Source: CAZICM01 sp964537685 (GTDB taxonomy: Bacteria; Myxococcota_A; Polyangia; Polyangiales; Polyangiaceae). From it: a DNA stretch of 64,000 nucleotides. The notes below the pieces were generated by a model. The model ran no database searches. It was not told the origin of the DNA and was given only the letters and a program-made list of their open reading frames with translations. The translations under genes were made by a program, and so were the position numbers. The stretch spans positions 116,893 through 180,892 of the forward strand of contig CAZICM010000015.1 of assembly GCA_964537685.1 (NCBI GenBank). Reading direction: 5' to 3'. Shown one piece after another: positions 1-8,979 of this stretch; within the stretch, counting starts at the first letter, position 1; every line of letters begins with the position of its first letter.

Positions 1-3000
1 CCCCCAGCCGCTCCGCATGGGCCCGCTCATCCGGCTCCAGCCTCACCTCCACATAAGAACCTTCCCGATCGGGCAGCGTCACCTGCGCTATCCCAAGCGT
101 CACATCCCCTTCCCGCGCAGGCATCGGCGCCCTTAAGGCATTGCTCCATAACGCTGGATGTAACTCCGGATGCGACCAAAGCAAAGTCGCCCGCGCCACA
201 TTCTTGCGCAATCCCCCAGGCTCCCCCGATACAATGCGAATATAGCGCGATGCCAAGATCTTTTGTTCGTCCGCGAGCTGTTTTTCTTCTGCATTTAACA
301 TGCCCCAGGCCAAATAGGTCGCTGCAAAGGCTCGTGCCGTGAACGCTGGACTCTGCGATACATCCGGCGCTCCCGCCGATGCTCCCTTTTCTGTCCAGCG
401 AACGGCCTCTTCCAGCTTGCCCAAGCCCTCGGCCGCCGCCGCCCGAAGCAACGATACATTTGAATCGTCCGGCGATAACAGCGCAAGCGTCTCGTATTGC
501 CTCGCCGCATCCGCATACCAGCCATGCGCCCGCAGCAAGTCTCCCAGTCTGCGCCTTGCTACCGGATCATCCGGCGCAAATTCTACAATCTCTCCAAAGG
601 CCCGCCTGGCATCGGCATTGTCCAGCGCTTGTTGAGAGGCTTCGCCTTCTTTAACAGAAAGACGCAAAAACAATTCCCCCACCGCCGTCCGGATTCTCGC
701 GTCCGCATCGGGCTTTGCCCGCAGCCCTCTCGCAAAAGCCCTCGCCCCAGCCCTATCGTCGGCATCTTCCAGCGCATTAAGCAATTGAAGCGAAAGCGAA
801 TGGTCATCCGGCCATTCCACCGAAAGCGCTCTCAGCTTGGTCACCCGCTCCGCAGGCGTCTTCGCATCCTTAAGCGTTTTGGCCAGAATTTGAGCGTCCA
901 TTACCTTCAAACCCAGCGCTTTATTTAATTCCCGCGCATCATCCGCCGTTCGCACCCGCGCCAGCATGCCCCGGTATAAAACATCCGCCGCGCTTTTATC
1001 GTTGAACATCGTACGCCATAGCCCCACCCGATCGCTTACCGTGCCCACGGCATCCAGCATCATCGACAAAAGCTTGGAACGCTCTCTAAATGTAGGCGCT
1101 TCGCAATTGGCCAGCGCTTTTCTATACACATTCGCCGCTCCTTGGGGGCTTCCAAAAAACTTTGATAACCTTTCCTTCCACAGGACGACTTTTTCTTCAA
1201 ATGACATCATGGCCCCGTTGCCACAGGGTTTGGCCTTGTGGGGCATGGCGTCGATCTGAATTACAATGGAATCCTTGGTATTGCCCAGTCCAATTTTTGC
1301 GAGGCTTTCCCCAGCCGTTTCCGCCGTCTCGTCCTTTGGTTCTTTTTCTTCCTTGGCATTAGGCGCCGCATCCCCCGGCGAAAACATAATGGGATATACG
1401 ACCGTCACAAACTGCTTATTTTCAGGCTCTGGGAACGACAGTGCATGAAAAGCCCTGACAACACAGGTCACGACATTGCCATCGGGCATATCGGAACCGC
1501 CGTTGCCCACATTCATCACTTCGCCGTCGGCCCGAATCACGAAACGAACCGAAACCCTCCCCTGTAAATTGGGGTTGTTTTTGAGCCCGTTCTCATAACA
1601 CAGCCTAAATCGCCCAAAGTTCTGCCTCACAATCCGGGTAACCACTTCCGGGGGCAAGGCACCCGATACCGATGCAGCTCCCGCCCTCACCGTGGGTGGC
1701 CTGGTCCGGTGCGCTCCTCCAAGCCGCCCATGCCCAGACCCAAAACCCTGCCCTGTTCCCGTTCCAGCTCCATGGCCAATCGTTCCTATCGACCCTAAAC
1801 CCTGGCCTTCTCCCCGCCCTCCTCCGCCTTCCCCAATTCCGCTTAAACCCAATCCCCCAGCTCCAAACCCATCCCCTACGTCACTGCCCCACATATTCCC
1901 CCGGGCTGATAAAGGATCGTTCCCCAGCGAATCATCCCGGCCCCATCCACCCTTGCTTGGCATGGGGGCAGCGCTGGCCGCCGCTGAAGGCGCTCCCGCG
2001 GCATCCTTTCCCCATGGCGCCACGGGTGCGTTTGGATCGCCGCCGGCTCCCGAATTCAAAAGCCCAATCATCCCAAACTCCGCTGAATCGCGAAGGGCTT
2101 GCTGTCTCGCAATATGAGGATCGGGATTGTCCGCCGGCCCCTGTACTCCATAGCGATTGTTGCTCGAGCGCGTATTGGGATTGCCCATCGAGCCTTCTTC
2201 GCCTTTGGCCCGCGTTCCCGTGCCGCCTTCTTTGTTGTCCGCGTTATTTTCGGCGATCTGCTCGGTCTCTTTCTCCTCCATTTCGCGCTCGAGATCGTCC
2301 TTATACCGCTTCCCTTTGTTGGGCGACCAGGTGGATTGAGATGCATACACCTTTAGCCTGGCCTCGCGCTTTGCCTTTTCCAAGGCTTCCCGCTCTTCGG
2401 GCGTCATCTCTTTTGTCGTTGGCACATACAGCGATGTAACCGGCGTAATAATCCCATGCCTTACCCCAATATCGACCATCGCCGCCCGCCCCACGCCTTC
2501 ATCCATCGCCTGCATCAGCCGCCCTTCCGCCCAGCGCTTCGATAAATCTCCGCTGTCAGGAATCGATGTTGTCAGCAAAGGCAGCCGCGACATCTTTCCC
2601 CCTTCTCCCGTCACCGTCACCGTGGTTGGCCATTGCCCTTCTCTCACCCGGCCCACCACCGTCACGCCCTCATCGGCCACCAGCGCATGCAAATCCCTTG
2701 GAAATACCCGTTCCACCGAAGGCCCCAAATCCACCTTCGCACCCAGCAAAGCCGGCCGCTCCGCCGATTCCAACAGCCTGAGCGCCGCCATCGCCGCCCC
2801 ATGTCCATCGGTAATCCGCTCGGCAAAGGCTCCCCGCGCAATGCCAGAAAGCAGTCCCATATTGGCCGAATCACCCACGCCCAAACCAAAAATCCGCACG
2901 GGCCTGGACAGGCGATCCAAACGTTCCCTCACATCCGCCAGCGAAAGCTCGCCCACCGTCGGCGAACCATCGCCAATATACACCACCACTCCCCTTCTTG

Positions 3001-4741
3001 AGGGATCCAGCACCGCCGCGGCTTGACTTAACATAGCCCCCAAATCCGTGGCCCCGCCCCGCTCAATGGTGGCAATATTCCTTAAAATTTCCTGGCGAGC
3101 CGTCTCATCGACCGCGGAAAGCCCCGGCTTTTTATCCAATACCGGCCTTAAATTCACATCGCCGGCAAAAACGGCCGCGCGATCTTCCTTGCCCAAATGC
3201 GAAAGAAGCGCTCCCGCCGCGGCTCTTGCGATCGATAGCGAAGCCGGATCGGTGGCGGCCGAGGCATCGATCACAATCGCCAAATCCAATCCTCCCGGCT
3301 GCACCGGAATATTATCGGGCCTTAAGTTAACCAGCACATAATCGGCTTCTTCTTTTGCCCTCTTTATCGCCTCGCCTCTATCGCTGATAGCAATGGTATC
3401 CATATCCACCTGATGAGGCGCCGAATACGATCCAGGCGAAGGCGCGCCCAAATCAAAGAGTTCCAGCGCCAAATCGGCCCTGGGCATAAAATCATGCTCG
3501 CGCACCGTCACAAAATTGCCTTCGAGCACGCCGTCCATGCCCACCCGCACTTCTTTGGCGCCCGATAAACCTAAATCAAACGATATATTTAGCTCTTCAA
3601 TCATAGGTATCGAAGACTTCGGACCCGATGCGGCCATGGGATAGGTATATAAACGCCGCTCGCCCAGCTTTCCGCTGCGACCAAGCCATTCTCCATAGCG
3701 GACAACCACCCGCCTCGATTCGCCTGGGCCAATTGGATATAGCCTTGCCCTATAGGCTCCCGGCGCATCCCATTCCAAAAGAGCCGGGTCTTCTGTTGAA
3801 CCTTGATATACATTCGCTTGATACTGAGCCGCCGCCGCCGCCTTTTCCTTGACCCGTCCCCATACCAAAACACCTTGGCGATCTACCCCAAAGCGGTGAA
3901 GGCTCGCCCGCTCCGGTGTCCTAAAACGGTATACCCCTTCGACCGTATCGGAGCTTGGATTAAAAAAGACTTGATCGACTTCAGTCAGCGCAAAATCGCG
4001 ATCGATGGTCACTCGCACATCCATACGCTGAATCGCGAGTGAAAACCTAGGCGTTCCCGTTTCGCCCGGCGTTCTCGCGCCCACCGTACCCAGCCCAAAA
4101 GGCATTGGCGCAACCGCCCTATCCGTTGTCGCCAGCCCGCCCGTCCAATCCTCCCACGACGTCGCCGCGCTTACCTGGGCCTTATTCTTTTCCGTTCCAG
4201 AAATCCACAGCTTCTCGCCCGCCCGAGCCTTCGCGACCCCATCCGTCCGCACCTCGCCCGCCAGCACATAAGCCTCTGTCGCTCCATCGGGCTTGACATC
4301 GATGCTTGCCCGCACATGCGAAAGCTGAAGCGGACCTTGTTTGGTATCGATTTCGGTCGTTTCGGTGCCTTCGGTATCGACGAACACCCGGCCATGATGC
4401 AACTCGAGCGATTCTTGACGGAGCACCAATTCCGCCGGACCCCGCACCAAAAGCGTCGCGCCTCCATCGCGGCGAATCCAGGCCAAGCCTTCGGGCCCCA
4501 CATTCACCTGTTCTCCATCGAGCAAGCGTTCTCTCGGATAAGGCGCGCGTTCATCTTCGCCCGGCGCCTTGACGCTCACCTGCCTGCGCACGGTTCGGAG
4601 CTCGGCCCAGGTTTTGGATTTAGGTTTTTGGAGGGCTTCGGCGCCACCACAGCCTGCCGCGGAAAGGGCAGGCAAAAGCGCGAGCAAGGCGAGGGAAGCG
4701 GACGAAAAAAGCGCGCGGCGGGATTTGGGAATGGATGTCAT
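1..4741 (-). CDS. Multidomain lipoprotein FecR-VIT-VWA-AgmX/PglI C-domain-TPR (partial, 3' end outside window)
   Basis: One reading frame is open on the minus strand from the ATG at 4741 to the window edge (at least 1580 residues), so the C-terminus is missing. The N-terminus has a basic, hydrophobic signal ending in LSAAGC, which suggests an envelope lipoprotein. In order I read a FecR-like beta region (about residues 80-175), a VIT domain (about 230-350, with VDQVFFNPSSDTVEGVYRF), a VWA domain (about 490-655, with a degenerate metal site DASAA and later YIGDGSPT), a Gly-rich linker (about 890-1015), an AgmX/PglI/TonB-like C-domain (about 1035-1120, RIVRQNFGRFRLCYENGL) and TPR-like helices (about 1260-1560). 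VIT-VWA proteins usually mediate protein contacts, and AgmX-type domains occur in myxobacterial envelope and motility proteins. A surface or periplasmic assembly role is inference. Confidence 0.85.
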   Translation of the reverse strand, partial: MTSIPKSRRALFSSASLALLALLPALSAAGCGGAEALQKPKSKTWAELRTVRRQVSVKAPGEDERAPYPRERLLDGEQVNVGPEGLAWIRRDGGATLLVRGPAELVLRQESLELHHGRVFVDTEGTETTEIDTKQGPLQLSHVRASIDVKPDGATEAYVLAGEVRTDGVAKARAGEKLWISGTEKNKAQVSAATSWEDWTGGLATTDRAVAPMPFGLGTVGARTPGETGTPRFSLAIQRMDVRVTIDRDFALTEVDQVFFNPSSDTVEGVYRFRTPERASLHRFGVDRQGVLVWGRVKEKAAAAAQYQANVYQGSTEDPALLEWDAPGAYRARLYPIGPGESRRVVVRYGEWLGRSGKLGERRLYTYPMAASGPKSSIPMIEELNISFDLGLSGAKEVRVGMDGVLEGNFVTVREHDFMPRADLALELFDLGAPSPGSYSAPHQVDMDTIAISDRGEAIKRAKEEADYVLVNLRPDNIPVQPGGLDLAIVIDASAATDPASLSIARAAAGALLSHLGKEDRAAVFAGDVNLRPVLDKKPGLSAVDETARQEILRNIATIERGGATDLGAMLSQAAAVLDPSRRGVVVYIGDGSPTVGELSLADVRERLDRLSRPVRIFGLGVGDSANMGLLSGIARGAFAERITDGHGAAMAALRLLESAERPALLGAKVDLGPSVERVFPRDLHALVADEGVTVVGRVREGQWPTTVTVTGEGGKMSRLPLLTTSIPDSGDLSKRWAEGRLMQAMDEGVGRAAMVDIGVRHGIITPVTSLYVPTTKEMTPEEREALEKAKREARLKVYASQSTWSPNKGKRYKDDLEREMEEKETEQIAENNADNKEGGTGTRAKGEEGSMGNPNTRSSNNRYGVQGPADNPDPHIARQQALRDSAEFGMIGLLNSGAGGDPNAPVAPWGKDAAGAPSAAASAAPMPSKGGWGRDDSLGNDPLSARGNMWGSDVGDGFGAGGLGLSGIGEGGGGRGEGQGLGSIGTIGHGAGTGTGQGFGSGHGRLGGAHRTRPPTVRAGAASVSGALPPEVVTRIVRQNFGRFRLCYENGLKNNPNLQGRVSVRFVIRADGEVMNVGNGGSDMPDGNVVTCVVRAFHALSFPEPENKQFVTVVYPIMFSPGDAAPNAKEEKEPKDETAETAGESLAKIGLGNTKDSIVIQIDAMPHKAKPCGNGAMMSFEEKVVLWKERLSKFFGSPQGAANVYRKALANCEAPTFRERSKLLSMMLDAVGTVSDRVGLWRTMFNDKSAADVLYRGMLARVRTADDARELNKALGLKVMDAQILAKTLKDAKTPAERVTKLRALSVEWPDDHSLSLQLLNALEDADDRAGARAFARGLRAKPDADARIRTAVGELFLRLSVKEGEASQQALDNADARRAFGEIVEFAPDDPVARRRLGDLLRAHGWYADAARQYETLALLSPDDSNVSLLRAAAAEGLGKLEEAVRWTEKGASAGAPDVSQSPAFTARAFAATYLAWGMLNAEEKQLADEQKILASRYIRIVSGEPGGLRKNVARATLLWSHPELHPALWSNALRAPMPAREGDVTLGIAQVTLPDREGSYVEVRLEPDERAHAERLG

Positions 4742-4808
4742 GGCTGGCTTCACCGGGAAAGCGATTCTAACAAGACAGTGAGCGGGATGGGGAGGTTCCT
4801 GAGGGCCG

Positions 4809-5213
4809 TTAGAAGATTTTTGTTTTTGGGTATTGTTGTTTTTCCCGGCTCCCAAACCCCAAGCGCTCCACCCGATCAAAATAGGGCTCCTCGTCAAATT
4901 CCTCTTCACCCTCGCTGTTCCATATCGCATCAATCATCCACGAAAGCCAACACGGAGGCGGCGGCCACTTCCGAAAATACCCAATACGCCCGTCTTCACT
5001 CAATCTTTGCTCCCTCCACCACGGCCCCCATAGCATAATCAGCGATTCCCCTCCGCCCATCCTCCAGCAAATGCTGTAGGGATGCACGTTCGGAAAGGCT
5101 ATCCATGGAGGAGGGACCATTCCATGGGTTTTTGTCAGCCGCTCAATCTCGCTCAGCATCCACGCTTCCATAAGCCTTCTCTTCTTTCCCCGATCCAAAT
5201 TCTTGCGCCTCAT
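4809..5213 (-). CDS. Conserved-looking hypothetical protein, 134 aa
   Basis: I do not recognise a named family. The product is unusually rich in Trp and Pro (PPPWIAFPNVHPYS, MLWGPWW, KWPPPPCWLSWMID), which is unlike a chance frame, and it ends in an acidic stretch. It has no signal peptide or membrane segment, so it is probably cytoplasmic. Two internal Met codons near residues 15 and 19 are alternative starts; the second begins the region that looks best conserved. It is divergent from the LysM gene with only 26 bp between the starts, so any promoter must overlap coding sequence. It lies 67 bp upstream of the lipoprotein gene on the same strand and might be transcribed with it. Confidence 0.55.
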   Translation of the reverse strand: MRRKNLDRGKKRRLMEAWMLSEIERLTKTHGMVPPPWIAFPNVHPYSICWRMGGGESLIMLWGPWWREQRLSEDGRIGYFRKWPPPPCWLSWMIDAIWNSEGEEEFDEEPYFDRVERLGFGSREKQQYPKTKIF

Positions 5214-5239
5214 ACCTAAAATCGACTATATCATCTATC

Positions 5240-6256
5240 ATGCTTTTTAAGGGCTTCAAAATTCTTACCTTATCCGCCGCCGCTTTAATCGCCGCAGCCA
5301 CGCCCGCCCACGCTTTTCCCCATATCGTTAAACCCGGCGAAACCCTCGCTCAAATCGCCGAACGTGTCTATGGCCGCGTCGAAATGGAAAAATTGCTCGT
5401 CGCCGCCAATGCCCTCGATGCAGGTACCGGTATCCCCATTGTCCCAGGGATGCGCCTCGAAATTCCCGCTCTCTCCCATCATCGTATTGCCCAGGGCGAA
5501 ACATGGGCCAGCCTCGCCGAACAGCTCCTCGGCGATCCTGACCGCTCCGATGTCCTCGCCGTAACCAATGGGACTATGCCATGGCTTCCCCCTCAGGATG
5601 GCCTGGAGATTATCGTTCCCTATCATTTGCGCTATGTCGCCGAGCCGGGGGATACAACGCTTACCGTCGCCTATCGCTTTCTGGGCGAGCGCGATAAAGC
5701 CTGGATGCTCGATCGCTACAATCGCCTCAAAGGAAAAGCCCTGCGCCGGGGAACCGTCCTGCTCATTCCTCTGTCCGATCTGCCGCTTACCCCCGAGGGA
5801 AAGCTGGAAGCCGAAAATGCCGGCGTGCTTGTTCGCTCCGAAGGACAAGGCAAGGCAAGAGAAGCCCAGCGCAGAGCCGATGCCGAGCTCGCGCCTCTCG
5901 CGACCGAACTTCACAATGGCCGTTATGTCGATGTCATCGCCCGGGCCAACCGCGTGCTGGGGTATGGAGAGTTAAGCAGTCCTCAAAAGGCCATTCTCAA
6001 CAAATCCCTCACCGAAGCCTATGTGGCTCTCGATGCTCCGGTCTTGGCGGAATCCGCATGCGCCGCTTGGCAAAGAGCCGACCCATCCGCCGTACTCGAT
6101 CCGGTGGAATTAAGCCCAAAGGTGATGCGGGTATGTACCGCCGCCGCCGTTTCACCTTCCTCCTTGCCAGAAGCCCGTCCACACATCAGCTCTGAACCCA
6201 AAGGCAGCGCTTCCGCCCCAAGCCCGGCGCCCTCTTATTCCAATCCCATCAGATAA
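5240..6256 (+). CDS. Secreted LysM-repeat protein
   Basis: This 338-residue protein has a clear Sec signal peptide (a hydrophobic stretch ending TPAHA, with cleavage near residue 25). Three consecutive LysM-type modules follow at about residues 27-72, 78-125 and 130-178; the first reads HIVKPGETLAQIAERVYG and the third YVAEPGDTTLTVAYRFLG. LysM modules bind peptidoglycan or other GlcNAc polymers, so a periplasmic, wall-associated role is likely. The rest is helical and ends in a Ser/Pro-rich tail without a recognised catalytic domain. The pseudokinase gene starts 21 bp downstream on the same strand, so the two are probably co-transcribed, and both may serve one envelope-sensing function (inference). 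Confidence 0.85.
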   Translation: MLFKGFKILTLSAAALIAAATPAHAFPHIVKPGETLAQIAERVYGRVEMEKLLVAANALDAGTGIPIVPGMRLEIPALSHHRIAQGETWASLAEQLLGDPDRSDVLAVTNGTMPWLPPQDGLEIIVPYHLRYVAEPGDTTLTVAYRFLGERDKAWMLDRYNRLKGKALRRGTVLLIPLSDLPLTPEGKLEAENAGVLVRSEGQGKAREAQRRADAELAPLATELHNGRYVDVIARANRVLGYGELSSPQKAILNKSLTEAYVALDAPVLAESACAAWQRADPSAVLDPVELSPKVMRVCTAAAVSPSSLPEARPHISSEPKGSASAPSPAPSYSNPIR

Positions 6257-6277
6257 CAAAGCAATTAAAGAATTACC

Positions 6278-7459
6278 GTGAACGACGCCAAAACAGAAAC
6301 AGATACCCAGCCCACCCTGGCCAGCGGACACCGCATCCAGGATCGATATCAAATCGAAGCGCTGATTGCCCGCGACGATCGCTCTCAGGTGTATCTCGCG
6401 AAAAGGCTTCCCTCCGGCGAACATGTTGCACTACGCGCGCTTTCGGCCGAGTTTTTCGCCGAGCCTTCGCAGCTCGAAGCCTTCAGGCATGCCGTGCATA
6501 TCCTGCAAGATGTGCAGCATCCCAGTTTGCCCAGGGTATTTGGCCTTGAAGAAGGGGAAGGGCTTTGGTTTTTGGTGACCGATCATGCCGAGGGCATTTC
6601 GCTGGAGAGCCTGCTTCGCTCTTCGCCGCCCCGCATCGAACAAGCCGCGGATATCGCGCTCTGTGTGTTTTCGGCCCTTCATGTGCTGCACAGCGCTGGG
6701 CTTGTGCACGGTGAAATGAAAACCAAAGCTGTGCTAACGCGAATGCAAGGCGATGTGCGTCCCGGCGCTCCTGCGGCGCGTCTGTTGGATCTGTCTTCGG
6801 TACGGCAGCGCGGCGCCGAACGATTGCAAGAGCAGGACTTGCTGGGCGCGGCGGCGATTTTATATGAAATGGTGGTTGGTGTTCCGCCTGCGCAACAAAA
6901 GCCGCCCGCCCCAATGCCGACGAAAAATGAAGTGACAGGAAGCGCGATTCCGCCCGCGCTTTCGGCCGTAATCATAAAGGCGCTGTCCGCAGATCCCCAC
7001 GAACGCTATGCATCGGCCAAAGACGCAGAGCAGGCGCTGGCCCAGGCCATGAACCAGCCCTTGGTGATAACACCCCGCGACTCGAGCCACAGCGCGCTGG
7101 ACGCTGAAACGCTGGCCACATCGGACACAGAACTCAATCTCAAAGACGAGGCCCGGGCCGCCGTTCAAACCACGGCCATTGCGCTGTTATCGACGGCGAA
7201 AACCCTGCCCACCGATGGCCCGCCGCTTCCGCTTCCTCCGCTTCAAAACCAAGGCGACACGCTGAGAAGCGCCGTATCCGACCTAAAACCCCCGAATCCC
7301 ATCAGCGCCGAGCCCAAAAAACGAACCGCTCCCGTTCAAAAAAACCCTTCCGCCGAGCCTCCTCAAGAGCGGCATCCCCTGGAACGCTGGTTCTGGCTCA
7401 TCGCGCTCTTGGTCGCCGCGGCATGCATTCTCATCGGCGTATGGATTGGCTCTCGCTGA
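6278..7459 (+). CDS. Membrane-anchored pseudokinase (Hanks-type fold, catalytic residues lost)
   Basis: The gene starts with GTG and encodes 393 residues. Residues about 27-260 follow the Ser/Thr kinase fold (RIQDRYQIEALI at the N-lobe; YASAKDAEQALAQA at the end, as in bacterial kinases). The catalytic motifs are changed: the usual VAIK lysine position reads VALRAL, the HRDLK loop reads VHGEMK, and DFG reads LLDLSS. The catalytic aspartate, the ATP-binding lysine and the metal-binding motif are therefore all absent. A Pro-rich linker leads to a single transmembrane segment at about 371-390 followed by GSR, so the kinase-like domain is cytoplasmic and the outside tail is only a few residues. 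It sits between a LysM protein and a secreted protein. A scaffold or regulatory role is inferred. Confidence 0.85.
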   Translation: MNDAKTETDTQPTLASGHRIQDRYQIEALIARDDRSQVYLAKRLPSGEHVALRALSAEFFAEPSQLEAFRHAVHILQDVQHPSLPRVFGLEEGEGLWFLVTDHAEGISLESLLRSSPPRIEQAADIALCVFSALHVLHSAGLVHGEMKTKAVLTRMQGDVRPGAPAARLLDLSSVRQRGAERLQEQDLLGAAAILYEMVVGVPPAQQKPPAPMPTKNEVTGSAIPPALSAVIIKALSADPHERYASAKDAEQALAQAMNQPLVITPRDSSHSALDAETLATSDTELNLKDEARAAVQTTAIALLSTAKTLPTDGPPLPLPPLQNQGDTLRSAVSDLKPPNPISAEPKKRTAPVQKNPSAEPPQERHPLERWFWLIALLVAAACILIGVWIGSR

Positions 7460-7515
7460 CAGCGCATAAATCTTTGTTTTGCATTCAAACAAATCGAGCG
7501 ATAATCGCGCCCACC

Positions 7516-8964
7516 ATGGAATCACAAGCCAAAACGCCTTCCTTTCTCCATCGCCGCACATCTTCTTTACGCACGCTGCTTGGGCATAAGGCAGTGTTAA
7601 AAACGGCCGCCGCATTGCTTGCGGGCGCTTGTGCAATGGGCTCGAGCGCGAACGCAATGGCCTACGATTCCTTGGCCTATCCATGCAAAGAAGGAGCGCT
7701 GCGCTGTCAAATCGCGCCCCTTGCATTTAGCTACAAAGACGCGCTTCCCATCGAATGGAGCTTTGATACGGGCTGGACACCGCCCAACTCACCCGTGCAA
7801 GTACATCTATGGGCGGGCGTGTACGCCAACACGCATGGATCGCTCAAAGGCGCGCTTCAGACCACATGGCCCGAAACGCTTGTACTCGCGACACCCGGCG
7901 ATCCATTGGGCGGAAGCTTTGGCTTTCATTACGGCGTTGAAATTGGCGCCCAAGGCAAGATCGAAGTCGAAGTCGCCGGCAAAAAATATAGCTGGACAGG
8001 CGATTTGCCCTTTATCCCTCAATTTGATTTTCAAGTCGAAGCCGATCAGAGCTTTGATGCGTGGGGATTCGCTCCCGGCGTAACGGTCTCGGGCAAAACG
8101 CAGCAGCAAACGCTTGCGCAGATTGGCATCGCGGACATTATCGGAGGCTCGATTCCAGGCATCGACGGCGGCTTTGAACTCGATGTGGCGATGGAACTGG
8201 AGGCCACCTATCAAACCAAACAGATTGTGCTTGAAACGACCGATGGAAAGCCTGTGAAAGGCGGCGCGATCATGAGCGATACCGCCGAAACGTCGGTGGA
8301 GTATTTAAGCGGCCCCTCCATTGAAATCGATGTACATCCCGAGGGCACCGTCGACTACAACGGCATTCTGCATTTAATACCTGCATTTTTTATCGAATTG
8401 CTTGGCCAATCCTGGTCGATCCCCATCGCGGACATTCCGATTGAATTTCCCATCACGGAAAGCGAATGGATTTTTGATAAGCAGCGCGTGCACGTACCTC
8501 TTCCCGATTTGGCCATTGATACGGAAGAAATCGATTTCGGCGATGTGGAAGTCGGCCAGAAAAACCTTGAAATGGTCAGCTTGTGGAGCGCGGGCGAAGC
8601 CAAAATTATTGGAGCCGTAGCGAGCAGCAATTCAGATGTATTCGAAGTCTTCGATCCCACCTTTGAAATTGAACCGAGCGTGACGTTCGACACCGGCATT
8701 CGCTTTGTGCCGAAGAAGAACGGAGAATTCAGCGCGACGATTTATGTGGGCTCGAACGACCCGAGTCATCCCGTGCAATTGATTCAAGTACGAGGCCGGG
8801 GATACGGCGGTCCTGGAGACCTATCGGCCGCGCCCGAACAAGAAGCGGGCTGTGCATGCCGGGCCGCGGGAGAACCTCGCACATCGGCAAAAGGCCAATG
8901 GGCGGCACCCTTCTTTGCATTGGGACTTAGCCTGTTTTTAGCGCGCCGTAAAAAACAAAGATAG
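7516..8964 (+). CDS. Secreted choice-of-anchor-D protein with MYXO-CTERM-like tail
   Basis: I chose the ATG at 7516 (MESQAKTPSF) because longer starts would overlap the upstream pseudokinase gene; the product is 482 residues. A long N-terminal signal region ends near AGACAMGSSANAMA. The middle is beta-rich without a named domain. About residues 335-430 match the choice-of-anchor-D/ASPM-SPD-2-Hydin-like immunoglobulin fold (IDFGDVEVGQ, FVPKKNGEFSATIYVGSNDP). The C-terminus carries CACR, a Pro/Phe hydrophobic span and a final ARRKKQR, which is the tripartite pattern of MYXO-CTERM sorting signals and implies processing and surface display. The next kinase gene starts 15 bp downstream, so the two share an operon-like layout. 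Confidence 0.8.
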   Translation: MESQAKTPSFLHRRTSSLRTLLGHKAVLKTAAALLAGACAMGSSANAMAYDSLAYPCKEGALRCQIAPLAFSYKDALPIEWSFDTGWTPPNSPVQVHLWAGVYANTHGSLKGALQTTWPETLVLATPGDPLGGSFGFHYGVEIGAQGKIEVEVAGKKYSWTGDLPFIPQFDFQVEADQSFDAWGFAPGVTVSGKTQQQTLAQIGIADIIGGSIPGIDGGFELDVAMELEATYQTKQIVLETTDGKPVKGGAIMSDTAETSVEYLSGPSIEIDVHPEGTVDYNGILHLIPAFFIELLGQSWSIPIADIPIEFPITESEWIFDKQRVHVPLPDLAIDTEEIDFGDVEVGQKNLEMVSLWSAGEAKIIGAVASSNSDVFEVFDPTFEIEPSVTFDTGIRFVPKKNGEFSATIYVGSNDPSHPVQLIQVRGRGYGGPGDLSAAPEQEAGCACRAAGEPRTSAKGQWAAPFFALGLSLFLARRKKQR

Positions 8965-8979
8965 CCTTCCCTCATTCGA

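Noticed and set aside
1672..2439. 255-codon plus-strand frame
   Set aside because: Antisense to the Gly-rich linker of the VIT/VWA lipoprotein; Pro-rich as expected for a shadow.
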